Shown here: piece by piece, positions 25,736-37,748 of the stretch
How positions within the stretch are numbered: position 1 is the stretch's first letter
Layout: each line of letters begins with the position of its first letter
DNA from: Deinococcus sp. KNUC1210
GTDB taxonomy: Bacteria; Deinococcota; Deinococci; Deinococcales; Deinococcaceae
Assembly: GCF_022344005.1 (NCBI RefSeq)
Contig: NZ_CP092190.1
Span: 310,001 to 374,000, forward strand
Direction of reading: 5' to 3'
DNA length: 64,000 nt
Notes under the pieces: model-generated
Seen by the model: only the letters and a program-made list of their open reading frames with translations
Told to the model about the DNA's origin: nothing
Databases searched by the model: none
Translations under genes and position numbers: made by a program

Positions 25736-27166
25736 TCAGTTACAGGCGGTCCGGGTGCCAGCCGTCAGGTCCAGATTCTTCTTGATGGCATTGACGGTCA
25801 GGCTGGCGAAGTTGGCGCAGTTGAGCGTCAGGCCCGACTTGTACTCGGTGTCGAGAGCGAGTTTGCCGCGCTTGGGGTACTCGGCCAGCGCCGCACATTC
25901 GCCGTATTCCTGGCACTGCTCGTTCAGAATGCCGTCGAACTTGTCCACCATCAGCTGGCCTGTACGGTCCTTCAGCAGAATCTTGTCCGGCCCGTTCTTC
26001 TGAAACACCGCCAGCCCTGCCGCGTGTGCCGCGTCTGCCACCCAGCCGTTAAAGTCGATCTGCTGCTGCGTGGTGATCCTGCCTCCGCTCACATTCTCGT
26101 CGTTCTGCAGGTTGTCCGGCTCCAGCGCGTCAAACCCCTTGCTCTTGCACATCGCAAAGCGGTTCTTGAGGATGGTCGCCAGCACCGAATTCGGCTTGAA
26201 CACGTCGGTGACGTCCAGGAAGTATTCGGCGGGCCAGTCGGGGTCCTGCTGAATCTTGAGGTAGGCCGGGTACTGATCGGAATCGGGGCGGCCGGGTTCG
26301 TAGCTGCCGACATCCAGATAACAGACGGTGTACACGCCCTGGGCCTTGAGCTGGGCGACTTTGGTGGCCGAGGTATCGAAGCCGTCCACGTCGAGCAGGG
26401 TGACGCCCGCTGGCACGGTGATGGCGCTGTCGGACCCGGCGCCGATCTGCCAGTCCCAGCTCACCTTCCCGCTCGGCGGCAGCTTGATACCGGTACCGCC
26501 GACGGGCGTGGGTGCAGGTACAGGCGTCGGAGTTGGCGTGGGTGTCGGAGTTGGAGTCGGCGTGGGCGTCGGTGTCGGTGCGGGCGCAGGCGTCGGCGTG
26601 CTGGCAGTCGTGGCGGTGATGTTCAGATAATCGACCATCACGTTCCGGGTGCTGTTGGCAGCGGCTCCGGAGCCGTCATTGATGTACACCACGTTCAGGC
26701 GGTCGCCCGGCTGCACGCCGAGGTTCCCCAGGGAAAGGGTCTGATAGGTGGTGGACGTGACCCGGACGCGGGCAAGCTCGGTGCCGCTGCGGCGCAGGCT
26801 CAGGGTGGGGTTGCCGTCGAGAGTCTGGGCGCGGCTGCGGACACTGATGCTGTATGTGCCGGCCTTGAAGGAGCTGGGAACATTGAAGGAGACGCGGGGA
26901 TTGCCCAGCGACAGTTTGACCGTCTGACCACCGCTGGCCGCCGGATCGCTGATGATCTGGGCACTGCGGCTGGTTGTCGGATCGACCACAGCCTGCGGGG
27001 AAACGGCGGCGTCCTGCGACAGATCGGACTGCTCGGCCTCGAACAGGGCGGCGCTGGTAGACGGCAGGGTCGCGTCGGAAGGAGTGGCGGAAGGAACGGT
27101 GCCGTTCTGGTTGCAGGCGGCCATCAGACAGGACAGGGCAAGCAGCCCTACAGCAGTTATACGCAT
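25736..27166 (-). CDS. Secreted GH114 endo-alpha-1,4-polygalactosaminidase-like lipoprotein with carbohydrate-binding domain
   Basis: The lipoprotein signal ends LSCLMAAC (lipobox). An N-terminal beta-sandwich (about residues 60-185; GTYSISVRSRAQ, VVYINDGSGAAANS) looks like a carbohydrate-binding module. A linker of about 15 Thr-Pro repeats follows. The C-terminal GH114 barrel has KVSWDWQIG, VDGFDTSATKVAQL, VCYLDVGSYEPGRPD, EYFLDVTDVF, FDALEPDNLQND and KNGPD. The EPDN and YLDVGS acids are candidate catalytic groups. It would trim or release a galactosamine-rich polymer at the cell surface. A c-di-GMP-I aptamer lies directly upstream of its ribosome site, so it is probably induced or shut off with biofilm state. 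Confidence 0.82.
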   Translation of the reverse strand: MRITAVGLLALSCLMAACNQNGTVPSATPSDATLPSTSAALFEAEQSDLSQDAAVSPQAVVDPTTSRSAQIISDPAASGGQTVKLSLGNPRVSFNVPSSFKAGTYSISVRSRAQTLDGNPTLSLRRSGTELARVRVTSTTYQTLSLGNLGVQPGDRLNVVYINDGSGAAANSTRNVMVDYLNITATTASTPTPAPAPTPTPTPTPTPTPTPTPTPVPAPTPVGGTGIKLPPSGKVSWDWQIGAGSDSAITVPAGVTLLDVDGFDTSATKVAQLKAQGVYTVCYLDVGSYEPGRPDSDQYPAYLKIQQDPDWPAEYFLDVTDVFKPNSVLATILKNRFAMCKSKGFDALEPDNLQNDENVSGGRITTQQQIDFNGWVADAAHAAGLAVFQKNGPDKILLKDRTGQLMVDKFDGILNEQCQEYGECAALAEYPKRGKLALDTEYKSGLTLNCANFASLTVNAIKKNLDLTAGTRTACN

Positions 27167-27182
27167 AGATATTTCCTCACTT

Positions 27183-27263
27183 CGGCATCCTGGCTAACCC
27201 ACGGGTAAACCACCCGGCGGGTTCCTGGGCTTTGCGTCCCCTCCTCACGAAGGGTTTGCCTTT
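27183..27263 (-). promoter_or_regulatory. Cyclic di-GMP-I (GEMM) riboswitch
   Basis: Read on the minus strand, the RNA has AAAGGCAAACC, then GGGACGCAAAGCC, the conserved core of the c-di-GMP-I aptamer where the tetraloop docks and ligand stacks. A second hairpin with GGTGGTTTACC follows, then GGTTAGCCAGGATGCCG, matching the 3' conserved segment. It ends 16 nt before the ATG of the GH114 lipoprotein, almost touching the GAGG ribosome site. That favours control of translation initiation, although transcription control is not excluded. The direction of response (on or off) cannot be read from sequence. Confidence 0.85.
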
Positions 27264-27676
27264 ATCGATTGAAGAGCCAGAATTCGGGGATTGAATTCGC
27301 TCGAGATGTCGCCCTGGCGTTGCAACGTTTGGCGCACCCAAACCTTAGCCTGCCGAACATTACTCGAATGAGCACAGATTCATGAGAAAGACGAGATAAT
27401 TTCAGCCTGTCAGAAAAAAACAGGCGTCCAGAGCTGATTCATTTCTAAAGAAAGCTGCCAGTTCTTTCTCATACGTGAGGAACTTCGCACGTCGCTGAAA
27501 ACTCATGAAAGCGCCGTCTGAGACGAGAAAAAACAGCTGTCTATTCACTGGCCCGAACATGAAGATAGCGCGCGAGGTAATTAACAATGGGGGAAGGAGC
27601 CACTACCCCCATCGCCCGGCAGCGCGTGCAGACAGGGCAGCTTTTCTGTGCACATCTGGCCTCTATGATGCCCTGC
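27264..27676. other. Divergent intergenic region between riboswitch and hom
   Basis: This is a comparatively AT-rich stretch with no gene that I can support. It must contain the promoter of the riboswitch transcript (minus) and that of hom (plus). Short frames on both strands lack coding character. Confidence 0.5.
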
Positions 27677-28657
<981 letters not shown>

Positions 28658-28660
28658 CCA

Positions 28661-28985
28661 GGACCAGAGACACGCCACCGGAGCAAGAGAGAGGGAGGGC
28701 CGCCCCGACCGAGCCTGCCACATTCAGGACCAGAGACACGTAACCGGAGCAAGAGAGAGGGAGGGCCGCCCCCGACCGAGCCTGCCACATTCAGGACCAG
28801 AGACACGTAACCGGAGCAAGAGAGAGGGAGGGCAGCCCCGACCGAGCCTGCCACATTCAGGACCAGAGACACGTAACCGAAGCAAGAGAGAGGGAGGGCC
28901 GTCCCGACCGAGCCTGCCACATTCAGGACCAGAGACACGCCACCGGAGCAAGAGAGAGGAAGGGCCGCCCCCGACCGAACCTGCG
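28661..28985. repeat. Five tandem copies of a 66-67 bp repeat
   Basis: Units start at 28661, 28727, 28794, 28860 and 28926, each beginning GGACCAGAGACACG and, in the first four, ending CTGCCACATTCA. The fifth copy degenerates after about 60 bp. Copies differ at few positions (CCACC or TAACC after the first 14 bases, and C4/C5 runs). There are no spacers, so it is not a CRISPR. Frames over it exist on both strands only because 66 is a multiple of three and the 67-bp unit breaks them, so I regard it as non-coding. Confidence 0.85.
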
Positions 28986-29012
28986 AGCCTGCGAATAAAA
29001 AATCAGCCAGCG

Positions 29013-29050
29013 ACAGTGCCCCGCTTCTCTTGACACAGGCGGGGCACTGT
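29013..29050 (+). terminator. Hairpin with 12-bp perfect stem after the repeats
   Basis: ACAGTGCCCCGC (29013-29024) pairs exactly with GCGGGGCACTGT (29039-29050). Probably the terminator for hom transcripts reading through the repeats. The T tract is short. Confidence 0.5.
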
Positions 29051-29121
29051 TCTGCCGAGCTGTGCTCTGATCTGCGGCTCAATGCTTTGCCCCCGGTACA
29101 TTTGCCGCCCCCCTTGCCCGT

Positions 29122-29127
29122 TACACT
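29122..29127 (+). promoter_or_regulatory. Leaderless-type -10 box (TACACT)
   Basis: TACACT ends 6 nt before the ATG at 29134. TTGCCG lies upstream, but at a short spacing. Confidence 0.45.
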
Positions 29128-29133
29128 GCGTTC

Positions 29134-30078
29134 ATGAGTTCACCCGCGCTGCCTCTCGATGTCTTTGAACTCCGCCTTCTTGAGGTGCTTCGCTCGAAGG
29201 TGGAATTTATCGAGCTGATCGGGGAAGACCTGGCCTCGGCGGGCGGGAAGCGGCTGCGGCCGAGCCTGGTCTATCTGGCGCTGCGGGCACTGGGCAGGAC
29301 CGACGAGCGAGAGCACGATCTGGCGGTGGCGGTCGAACTGCTCCACAGCGCCAGCCTGCTGCACGACGATCTGCTCGACAACGCCGACACCCGGCGCGGG
29401 CGCGAGACGGCGTTCCGGCGCTTCGGCAACGTGGTCAGCGTCATGAGCGGCGACTACATGCTCAGCAAGGTGCTGGTGCTGCTCTCGACCATGCCGCAGA
29501 GCCTGACGCGGGCCTTCGGTGAGACGGCGGCGGCGGTGTGCGAGGGCGAGGTGCTTCAGTTTCAGGTCGCGGCTTACGGTGATTACACGCTGGAAAATTA
29601 TCTGAACATCATCCGGGGAAAGACGGGCGTGCTGATCGAACTGGCCGCCACTGCCCCGGCACTGCTGGTAGGCGCCTCTGCCGAACAGTTCGCGGCCCTG
29701 CACACCTATGGGCGCGAGTACGGGCTGGCCTTCCAGATGCAGGACGATCTGCTGGATCTGGCGTCGGATGAGGCGACGCTGGGCAAGCCGATAGGCGGCG
29801 ATCTGCGTGAAGGCAAGGCGACGTTGCCGCTGCTGTACCTGCTGGACGGCCCACACGGCAGCGAGGTACGCGAGATTCTGGAACGCCGCGCTGCCGAACC
29901 GGGCGACGTGCAGCGGGTGAGGGCGCTGGCCGAGGCTGAGGGAGCCTTCGCCGCCACCCGCCACGAGATCGAGCGCCGTTCCAAGCTGGCGGTGTCGGCA
30001 CTGTCTGTGCTGCCCGCCACGCCTGCCCGCGACCGGATGGCAGCCCTGGCGAATCTGGAAGCCGAGCGCGTGAAATAG
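29134..30078 (+). CDS. Polyprenyl (heptaprenyl/octaprenyl-type) diphosphate synthase
   Basis: The trans-prenyltransferase extends an allylic diphosphate with IPP to build the side chain of menaquinone. GGKRLRPSLVYLA is the first substrate motif, LLHDDLLDNADTRRGR is the first Asp-rich motif, and FQMQDDLLDLASD is the second. GDLREGKATLPLLYLL is the usual late motif. The 314-residue length is typical of long-chain synthases of the catalytic type. Chain length cannot be read reliably. The residues before the first Asp motif are small, which fits longer products. A TACACT box just before the ATG suggests leaderless mRNA. It stands alone. Confidence 0.88.
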   Translation: MSSPALPLDVFELRLLEVLRSKVEFIELIGEDLASAGGKRLRPSLVYLALRALGRTDEREHDLAVAVELLHSASLLHDDLLDNADTRRGRETAFRRFGNVVSVMSGDYMLSKVLVLLSTMPQSLTRAFGETAAAVCEGEVLQFQVAAYGDYTLENYLNIIRGKTGVLIELAATAPALLVGASAEQFAALHTYGREYGLAFQMQDDLLDLASDEATLGKPIGGDLREGKATLPLLYLLDGPHGSEVREILERRAAEPGDVQRVRALAEAEGAFAATRHEIERRSKLAVSALSVLPATPARDRMAALANLEAERVK

Positions 30079-30350
30079 AGCCTTGACCGGGCCAGCAGCG
30101 CCCCTTCCGGGCTTGTTGCCCAGTCTGACCATGCCAGAAGACGTGCGCTCAGGCTGGGCGGCCCGAAGCGGAAGCCACAGGCCTGCGTTCTGAAAATCCG
30201 CCAACCGGCTCTTCGCGGCGATTGTTGCTGTTTGTCTGTATTTCTATGCAAAAACAGTGAAAGTTCCAGTTTCTCGACCTCTTTTCTCAGCATTTGGGCT
30301 GAAAATGCTCATGATTTGCGGTTTTGAGCTAGGCTGTTCCCGAATTGCAT

Positions 30351-30378
30351 TTGCAAAGCGGTCTGCATCCTGTATACT
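30351..30378 (+). promoter_or_regulatory. Sigma-70-type promoter of gdhA
   Basis: TTGCAA (30351-30356), a 16-nt spacer, then TATACT (30373-30378). It is about 64 nt before the gdhA start, giving a leadered mRNA unlike most genes here. The gap 30079-30441 holds no gene. Confidence 0.55.
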
Positions 30379-30407
30379 GCCTGCCAAAAGACATATTTTA
30401 GACACTG

Positions 30408-30431
30408 CTGACAGCGCTTCCTGGCTGTCAG
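30408..30431 (+). promoter_or_regulatory. Inverted repeat in the gdhA 5' leader
   Basis: CTGACAGC (30408-30415) is exactly complementary to GCTGTCAG (30424-30431). It ends 3 nt before the GGAGG ribosome site, so it could be an operator or an RNA hairpin that affects initiation. Confidence 0.35.
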
Positions 30432-30441
30432 AATCGGAGGC

Positions 30442-31752
30442 ATGATGCAAGGTGCTGAACAACCGCCCGCTGGGCAGATGCAGGACAGGCAGGCTGTACG
30501 GCGGCTCGGTCAGGGGCACGGCCTGAACTGGCAGGGCCTGATGGAGCAGCTAGAACAGGCGCTGCCGTTTACCAACATGAGCGAGTCGTCGCTGATGTAC
30601 TTCAAGCACCCCAAGCGGAGTGTGAGCCTGAGCCTGCCGGTCCGGATGGATGATGGACGGGTGCGGGTCTTCAAGGGCTACCGCAGCGTTCACAGCATTG
30701 CGCTGGGGCCGAGCATGGGTGGCGTGCGCCTGAAACCGGGACTGAATACCCATGAATGCGAGGTGCTGGCCGCCATCATGACCCTGAAGAACGCGGTGGC
30801 CGACCTGCCGCTGGGCGGTGCGAAAGGCGGCATCGACGTGGACCCGGACACCCTGAGCAGCGCCGAACTCCAGCGTCTGACGCGCCGCTACACCAGCGAA
30901 CTCGTCGAGCTGATCGGGCCGAGGGAAGATGTCGTGGCCCCCGATGTGGGCAGCGACGAGCAGATCATGGCCTGGATGCTCGATACCTACAACGAGAATC
31001 TCGGGAATACCGTGAGTGGCGTGGTGGTGGGCAAGCCGCTGCCTCTGGGCGGCAGCTATGGCAGCAAGGGTGCGCGGGGGCACGCGGCGGCAGGGGTCAC
31101 GGCGCGGGTGCTGGAAGATCAGGGGCAGAGCATTCAGAATGCCTCGGTCGCCATCTTCGGGTACGGCGATGCGGGCAGGCGCTGTGCCGAACGCGTGAAG
31201 GCGCTGGGCGGGCGCGTGGTGGCCGTCAGCGATACCTTCGGCGGAGCCTACGACAGCAGCGGCCTCGATCTGGAGGCGCTGAATGTGCAGCGTGACGACA
31301 CCGGGACCGTGCGGGGATTTGCCACGCCCCTGACGCCCGAAGAACTGCTGGGCCTAGATGTCGATGTGCTCGTGCTCGCCTTCGACTACGGCAGCATCAA
31401 TGCGGGCAATGTGGCCGACGTGCGGGCGCACTACATCGTGGAGGCCACCAACCGCGCCGTGCTGCCGGAGGCCGAGCGTGCGCTGAAGCGTCAGGGCAGC
31501 GTGGTGATTCCCGACCTGATCGCCAGCATCGGCGGCGTGATCGCCAACTATCTGGAATGGGTGCAGGACGCCAGCAATTTCTTCTGGCTCGAAGAAGAGA
31601 TTCTGCGGGCCATCGACATGCGCGTGCTGGCATCGGTGAATGCGGTGCTGGACATGGCCCGCAGCCAGCGCATCGACCTGCGAACCGCCGCCTATGCACT
31701 GGCGCTGGAAAAACTGCATACCGCTTCCGCCCTGCGCGGCGTCTATCCCTGA
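30442..31752 (+). CDS. gdhA: Glu/Leu/Phe/Val dehydrogenase family protein, probable regulatory subunit (GdhA type)
   Basis: The 436-residue protein is homologous to the next gene. It keeps [20 protein letters not shown] (catalytic Lys region), [14 protein letters not shown] and the Rossmann loop [10 protein letters not shown]. However, the substrate Lys of the PAKGGIR motif is replaced by Met (GPSMGGVR). In Thermus thermophilus the gdhA-gdhB pair forms a mixed hexamer in which GdhA is the non-catalytic, leucine-sensing subunit; the Lys-to-Met change suggests the same here. ATGATG follows GGAGG closely, so the second ATG (30445) may be the true start. The gene precedes gdhB by 119 bp. Confidence 0.78.
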   Translation: MMQGAEQPPAGQMQDRQAVRRLGQGHGLNWQGLMEQLEQALPFTNMSESSLMYFKHPKRSVSLSLPVRMDDGRVRVFKGYRSVHSIALGPSMGGVRLKPGLNTHECEVLAAIMTLKNAVADLPLGGAKGGIDVDPDTLSSAELQRLTRRYTSELVELIGPREDVVAPDVGSDEQIMAWMLDTYNENLGNTVSGVVVGKPLPLGGSYGSKGARGHAAAGVTARVLEDQGQSIQNASVAIFGYGDAGRRCAERVKALGGRVVAVSDTFGGAYDSSGLDLEALNVQRDDTGTVRGFATPLTPEELLGLDVDVLVLAFDYGSINAGNVADVRAHYIVEATNRAVLPEAERALKRQGSVVIPDLIASIGGVIANYLEWVQDASNFFWLEEEILRAIDMRVLASVNAVLDMARSQRIDLRTAAYALALEKLHTASALRGVYP

Positions 31753-31871
31753 GGCGGCCGGGGACAGGGGTGCTTGGTCTGAAACGCTGAAGCCTTCACT
31801 GTTCCCCGTCAGTTCTCCTGGCCCTTTCGACAAGCTCTACGCCACGAGCCACACGCTCGCCTGAGGTATTC

Positions 31872-33188
<1,317 letters not shown>

Positions 33189-33363
33189 TCCGAACACCGA
33201 CCTGAAGGTGCAGAGCTGCGGTCCGGGGTTCAGCGTCGTCCTGCCGAACAGGGTAGAAGGCGCTGTCCCCGGGCCGCCCTTTCTGTGTGTGTCTCCTGGC
33301 CTTTCAGAGCGCCAACGTCCGGCCCGCACGCTGGGTGCTGAACCGGGGCGCGACGCCGATGGG

Positions 33364-33369
33364 TAGAAT
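33364..33369 (+). promoter_or_regulatory. -10 box (TAGAAT) of the DUF998 gene
   Basis: TAGAAT ends 9 nt before the ATG at 33379, and no ribosome site intervenes. Confidence 0.4.
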
Positions 33370-33378
33370 GCATTTCTC

Positions 33379-34050
33379 ATGGAAGGTGCAGCCGAGCTGA
33401 ACCGGATTCGCCGCGCTGCGGTGGCCGGTCTCCTCGCGCCTGTGATCTTTGTGACGGTGTTTGTCGTGCTTGGCTGGTGGCAGCCGAACTACGACCCGAA
33501 CAGCATGTTCGTCAGCGAACTGTCGAGAGGGCCACTTGGCTGGCTGCAGGACGTCAATTTCATCATCACGGGCACGCTGATCTTCTCCTCTGCCCGTTTT
33601 TATTCTGCGCGTGGACTGAACCTGCCCGCTGCCGACAGGAGCCGTGTCCATGTCGTCTCGGTCCTCCTTCAGATCATCGGCCTCTGTCTGATCGGCTCGG
33701 GGCTGTTCACGACCGATCCGGCCTCATTGTTCAACCAGCACACGGTTCGCGGCCTGATTCACGGCATTTTCGGTGCCGTGGTGTTCTCGCTGGCTCCGGT
33801 TATCTGTTTTCTGATGTACCGGCTCTTCCGCAGATCGGCGCAGTGGCGTGCGTGGGCATTCTGGACTCTGCTGGTCTGCTGCCTGCTGGTGGGTACAGTC
33901 GGATTTCTGAAAGCCAGCCAGTTTCCACAGAGCGAGCTCTATGCCTGGAAGGGCCTGATCCAGCGTATCTTCCTGCTGACCTTCATGGCGTGGTTGTTCG
34001 GTCTGTGGCTCGCCGTGTCCAGAGCGCCGAGCGATGAACCGTGGGGGTAA
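33379..34050 (+). CDS. DUF998-type membrane protein
   Basis: The 223-residue protein has six hydrophobic segments (AGLLAPVIFVTVFVVLGWW, FIITGTLIFSSA, VSVLLQIIGLCLIGSGLF, IHGIFGAVVFSLAPVICFLM, FWTLLVCCLLVGTVGFL, IFLLTFMAWLFGLWLAV). The N-terminal NSMFVSELSRGPLGW and the GLFTTDP and RGLIHG motifs match the DUF998 family of bacterial integral membrane proteins of unknown function. Gly and Pro at the loop motifs are conserved as expected. No operon partner is visible: the next gene has its own TACAAT box. Confidence 0.68.
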   Translation: MEGAAELNRIRRAAVAGLLAPVIFVTVFVVLGWWQPNYDPNSMFVSELSRGPLGWLQDVNFIITGTLIFSSARFYSARGLNLPAADRSRVHVVSVLLQIIGLCLIGSGLFTTDPASLFNQHTVRGLIHGIFGAVVFSLAPVICFLMYRLFRRSAQWRAWAFWTLLVCCLLVGTVGFLKASQFPQSELYAWKGLIQRIFLLTFMAWLFGLWLAVSRAPSDEPWG

Positions 34051-34144
34051 ATGGACGGCTATTCCTGGGCCTCTACGTCGGCTCCTCGGTGCATTTGCCG
34101 CCCGGTCCTCTGCCTGATAATTCTGCTGGCGTTGTCAATGCCGC

Positions 34145-34150
34145 TACAAT
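34145..34150 (+). promoter_or_regulatory. -10 box (TACAAT)
   Basis: TACAAT ends 9 nt before the ATG at 34160. TTGTCA at about 34133 is too close to be a standard -35 element. Confidence 0.4.
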
Positions 34151-34159
34151 GTCTCGCAC

Positions 34160-35098
34160 ATGACCCTTCCAATCGGCTGGCAATCTGCTCCTCCAGGTTA
34201 CAAACATGTCGTCAGCGTGTCGCTGGGCAGTAGCAAACGCAATGCCCGTGAAGAGATCACGGTGCTGGGCCAGCCTTTTATTCTGGAGCGGTTGGGCACC
34301 GACGGCGACAGTAAAAAGATGGTGGAACTCTTCGGTCAGCTCGACGGCAAGGTCGATGCCTTCGGGCTGGGCGGAGCCGACCTCGCCGTGGTATCGGGCG
34401 GCAAGCGCTACGTCTTCAACAACGTCCGCAAACTGGTGGCAGGAATCCGGCACACGCCGCTGCTCGACGGCTCGGGCCTGAAAAACACGCTGGAGCGTGA
34501 AGCGATCATCCAGCTCGATCCGCTACTGCACTGGAAAACCCAGAAAGTCCTGATGGTGTCGGCAGTGGACCGGTTCGGCATGGCTGAGGCGCTCAGCGAC
34601 GCCGGGGCCGATGTGGTCTACGGAGACGTCATTTTCGGGCTGGGCATGAATTACCCGCTTCGCAGTATCGGGGCGCTGCGGCGCATTGCCGGACTGGTGC
34701 TGCCGGTCGTGACCAAGCTGCCGCAGGACTGGTTCTATCCGACCGGCGAGAAGCAGGAAAGCAGCGTGCCGGGCAAGGGAACGCGCTATTACCAGTGGGC
34801 CGACGTGCTGGCCGGAGACACGCACTATGTCAAGCGGTACGCCCCTGAAGACCTGCGCGGCAAGACGGTGCTGACCCAGACGATCACCGCGCCAGACCGC
34901 GACTGGATGGAGCAGCACGGCGTGGCCCGCCTGATCACCACCACTCCGCGCATCGGCAGCCGCAATTTCGCGACCAACGTGATGGAGGCGATGTTCGTGG
35001 CGCTGAGCGGCAAGAAGCAGGCCCTAAGCGAGCAGGAATACCTGGATCTGATTCGTCGCGTCAACTTCCGGCCACAGGTCAACGAACTTTCCACCTGA
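34160..35098 (+). CDS. Quinate 5-dehydrogenase-like conserved protein
   Basis: The 312-residue protein is soluble with no signal peptide. It has KHVVSVSLGSSKRN at the start, DAFGLGGADLAVV and FNNVRKLVAGIRHTPLLDGSGLKNTLE in the middle, and LRGKTVLTQTITAPDRDWM and TTPRIGSRNFATNVMEA near the end. I associate this arrangement with proteins labelled quinate 5-dehydrogenase in Deinococcus-Thermus genomes, but I see no classical nucleotide-binding loop that would confirm an oxidoreductase. Treat the function as tentative. It lies just upstream of glyA but has a separate promoter box. Confidence 0.55.
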   Translation: MTLPIGWQSAPPGYKHVVSVSLGSSKRNAREEITVLGQPFILERLGTDGDSKKMVELFGQLDGKVDAFGLGGADLAVVSGGKRYVFNNVRKLVAGIRHTPLLDGSGLKNTLEREAIIQLDPLLHWKTQKVLMVSAVDRFGMAEALSDAGADVVYGDVIFGLGMNYPLRSIGALRRIAGLVLPVVTKLPQDWFYPTGEKQESSVPGKGTRYYQWADVLAGDTHYVKRYAPEDLRGKTVLTQTITAPDRDWMEQHGVARLITTTPRIGSRNFATNVMEAMFVALSGKKQALSEQEYLDLIRRVNFRPQVNELST

Positions 35099-35169
35099 TC
35101 TGGGCTGCGGCTCCGCTGAACAGTCCATTCGCGTCTATCCCGGCCTGAGTGCGCGGGCGGCGTCGGTGG

Positions 35170-35175
35170 TACTTT
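35170..35175 (+). promoter_or_regulatory. Leaderless-type -10 box of glyA (TACTTT)
   Basis: TACTTT ends exactly 6 nt before the glyA ATG at 35182. Confidence 0.5.
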
Positions 35176-35181
35176 AGAGCC

Positions 35182-36420
<1,239 letters not shown>

Positions 36421-36459
36421 CCGAACAGAGGTCACCCGCCTGATCTCCTGACAGTCGAG

Positions 36460-36506
36460 AACCCCCACGGATAGACCGGAATTCCCGGTGCATCCGTGGG
36501 GGTTTT
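36460..36506 (+). terminator. Strong intrinsic terminator after glyA
   Basis: AACCCCCACGGAT (36460-36472) is exactly complementary to ATCCGTGGGGGTT (36492-36504), followed by TTTTGTC. It sits between the convergent glyA and Kelch-like genes and may act both ways. Confidence 0.8.
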
Positions 36507-36519
36507 GTCTACTCGTAGC

Positions 36520-37467
36520 TTATTGCACGGTCAGTTCATAGACCTGCGGAATATTGGATGAGTTCTTGCCTGCTATATACAGTTTGATGCCGTTAGAAAA
36601 CAGTGTACTGCTGTTACCAGACGGCACGGTACTGAGAGTAATCGGATTTTTGGCCCAGACGTTATTGACCAGATCGTAGATGTACACCGACTGGCCCTGA
36701 AGGACATACAGGTCGTCTCCCAGAACGGCGGAATAGGCATTCTCGTAAGAGGTATTGGCCGAGAAGGGCAGATCCTTGAGCGCTGTCCAGACGTTGGTCG
36801 TGGTCGAGAAGCTCGCCATCTTGGTTTCTGCGCCCGAGCCACCGAGGACGTAAATATTGTCCTTGTAAGCGGCGACTTCACTTCTGTTCGTGGCGTACAG
36901 ATAATTTGGGCCGGTAAACCACGAATTGGCTGCGATGTTGTAATACTTGAAGAGCGTGCTGGGCGTTCTTCCGCCCACGAAATAGATCTTGCCGTTGGCG
37001 TAGGCGACGCCTGCTTCTCCGGCATTATCTTTGGCTGTCGCGGGATAGTTGATGGCTGTCCAGGTGTTGGAAGATGCGGTGTACTTGGTCGCGTCGTTGG
37101 CAATATAGAAAATATTGGTTCCGTCGCTGACAAGCTTGCTCATGTAGCCGCAGCCGCAGACATTGTTCGAAACGGCCAGCGGCGAAGAGAAGGTGTTGGA
37201 AGAAATATCATAGCGGGCAAAAAATTGGCTTTTGGCCGTATTCGAATAATTGGCGAAATAGATGCTGTTGCCGACCATCACACTCTGGAAGGAATAATTG
37301 CCGATATCGTAGGACGTGACCGGCACGCTGAGCTGTTTGGCGGTAATGGTGAGGTTGTCTACCGGATTGGAAGCAGGCGGCGGCGGTGTGGTACTTCCTC
37401 CGCCACAGGCGGCCAGCAGCAATGCAGGCACCAGAGCGTAAATCGTCAGCGGCGCGAATCTTCTCAT
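36520..37467 (-). CDS. Kelch-repeat-like lipoprotein
   Basis: MRRFAPLTIYALVPALLLAAC is a lipoprotein signal (lipobox LLAAC), followed by GGGSTTPPPP. The mature part has repeated units with a Kelch pattern: NGKIYFVGGRTPSTLFKYYN, KDNIYVLGGSGAETKMASF, GDDLYVLQGQSVYIYDLVNNVW. This predicts a beta-propeller of about six blades facing outside the membrane. AGGAGGG lies about 7 nt before the ATG at 37467. Base composition is poorer in GC than neighbouring genes, as in other surface proteins of this window. The ligand is unknown. Confidence 0.7.
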   Translation of the reverse strand: MRRFAPLTIYALVPALLLAACGGGSTTPPPPASNPVDNLTITAKQLSVPVTSYDIGNYSFQSVMVGNSIYFANYSNTAKSQFFARYDISSNTFSSPLAVSNNVCGCGYMSKLVSDGTNIFYIANDATKYTASSNTWTAINYPATAKDNAGEAGVAYANGKIYFVGGRTPSTLFKYYNIAANSWFTGPNYLYATNRSEVAAYKDNIYVLGGSGAETKMASFSTTTNVWTALKDLPFSANTSYENAYSAVLGDDLYVLQGQSVYIYDLVNNVWAKNPITLSTVPSGNSSTLFSNGIKLYIAGKNSSNIPQVYELTVQ

Positions 37468-37748
37468 AACTTTCCCTCCTCGGATGTACCCGGACAACCC
37501 GACACGGTTGGCTGATCTGGGCGTTCTTCCGGCGTGTAAGAACGGCAGCACTTCAGGGCTGGGCGATCAGCTTTCTGCCACGGTACTTCGAGTCACGTAA
37601 CACCAACGTTAATCGGGGTCTTCTTTTTGCTGTTCAGGACAGGGGCGGTAATTCAGGGCTGCCATTTTCAGTCAAAGGCGACGCCTGCATAGTGGGCGTC
37701 GCCGGATGGTGGAGCAGCGGCGCTGGACACCCTGCCCCGCCTGCTGCG

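Noticed and set aside
26520..26600. GT-rich microsatellite as an independent repeat element
   Set aside because: It is the coding sequence of the Thr-Pro linker of the secreted GH114 protein.
28661..28985. CRISPR array
   Set aside because: The units are contiguous, with no unique spacers, and no cas genes are nearby.
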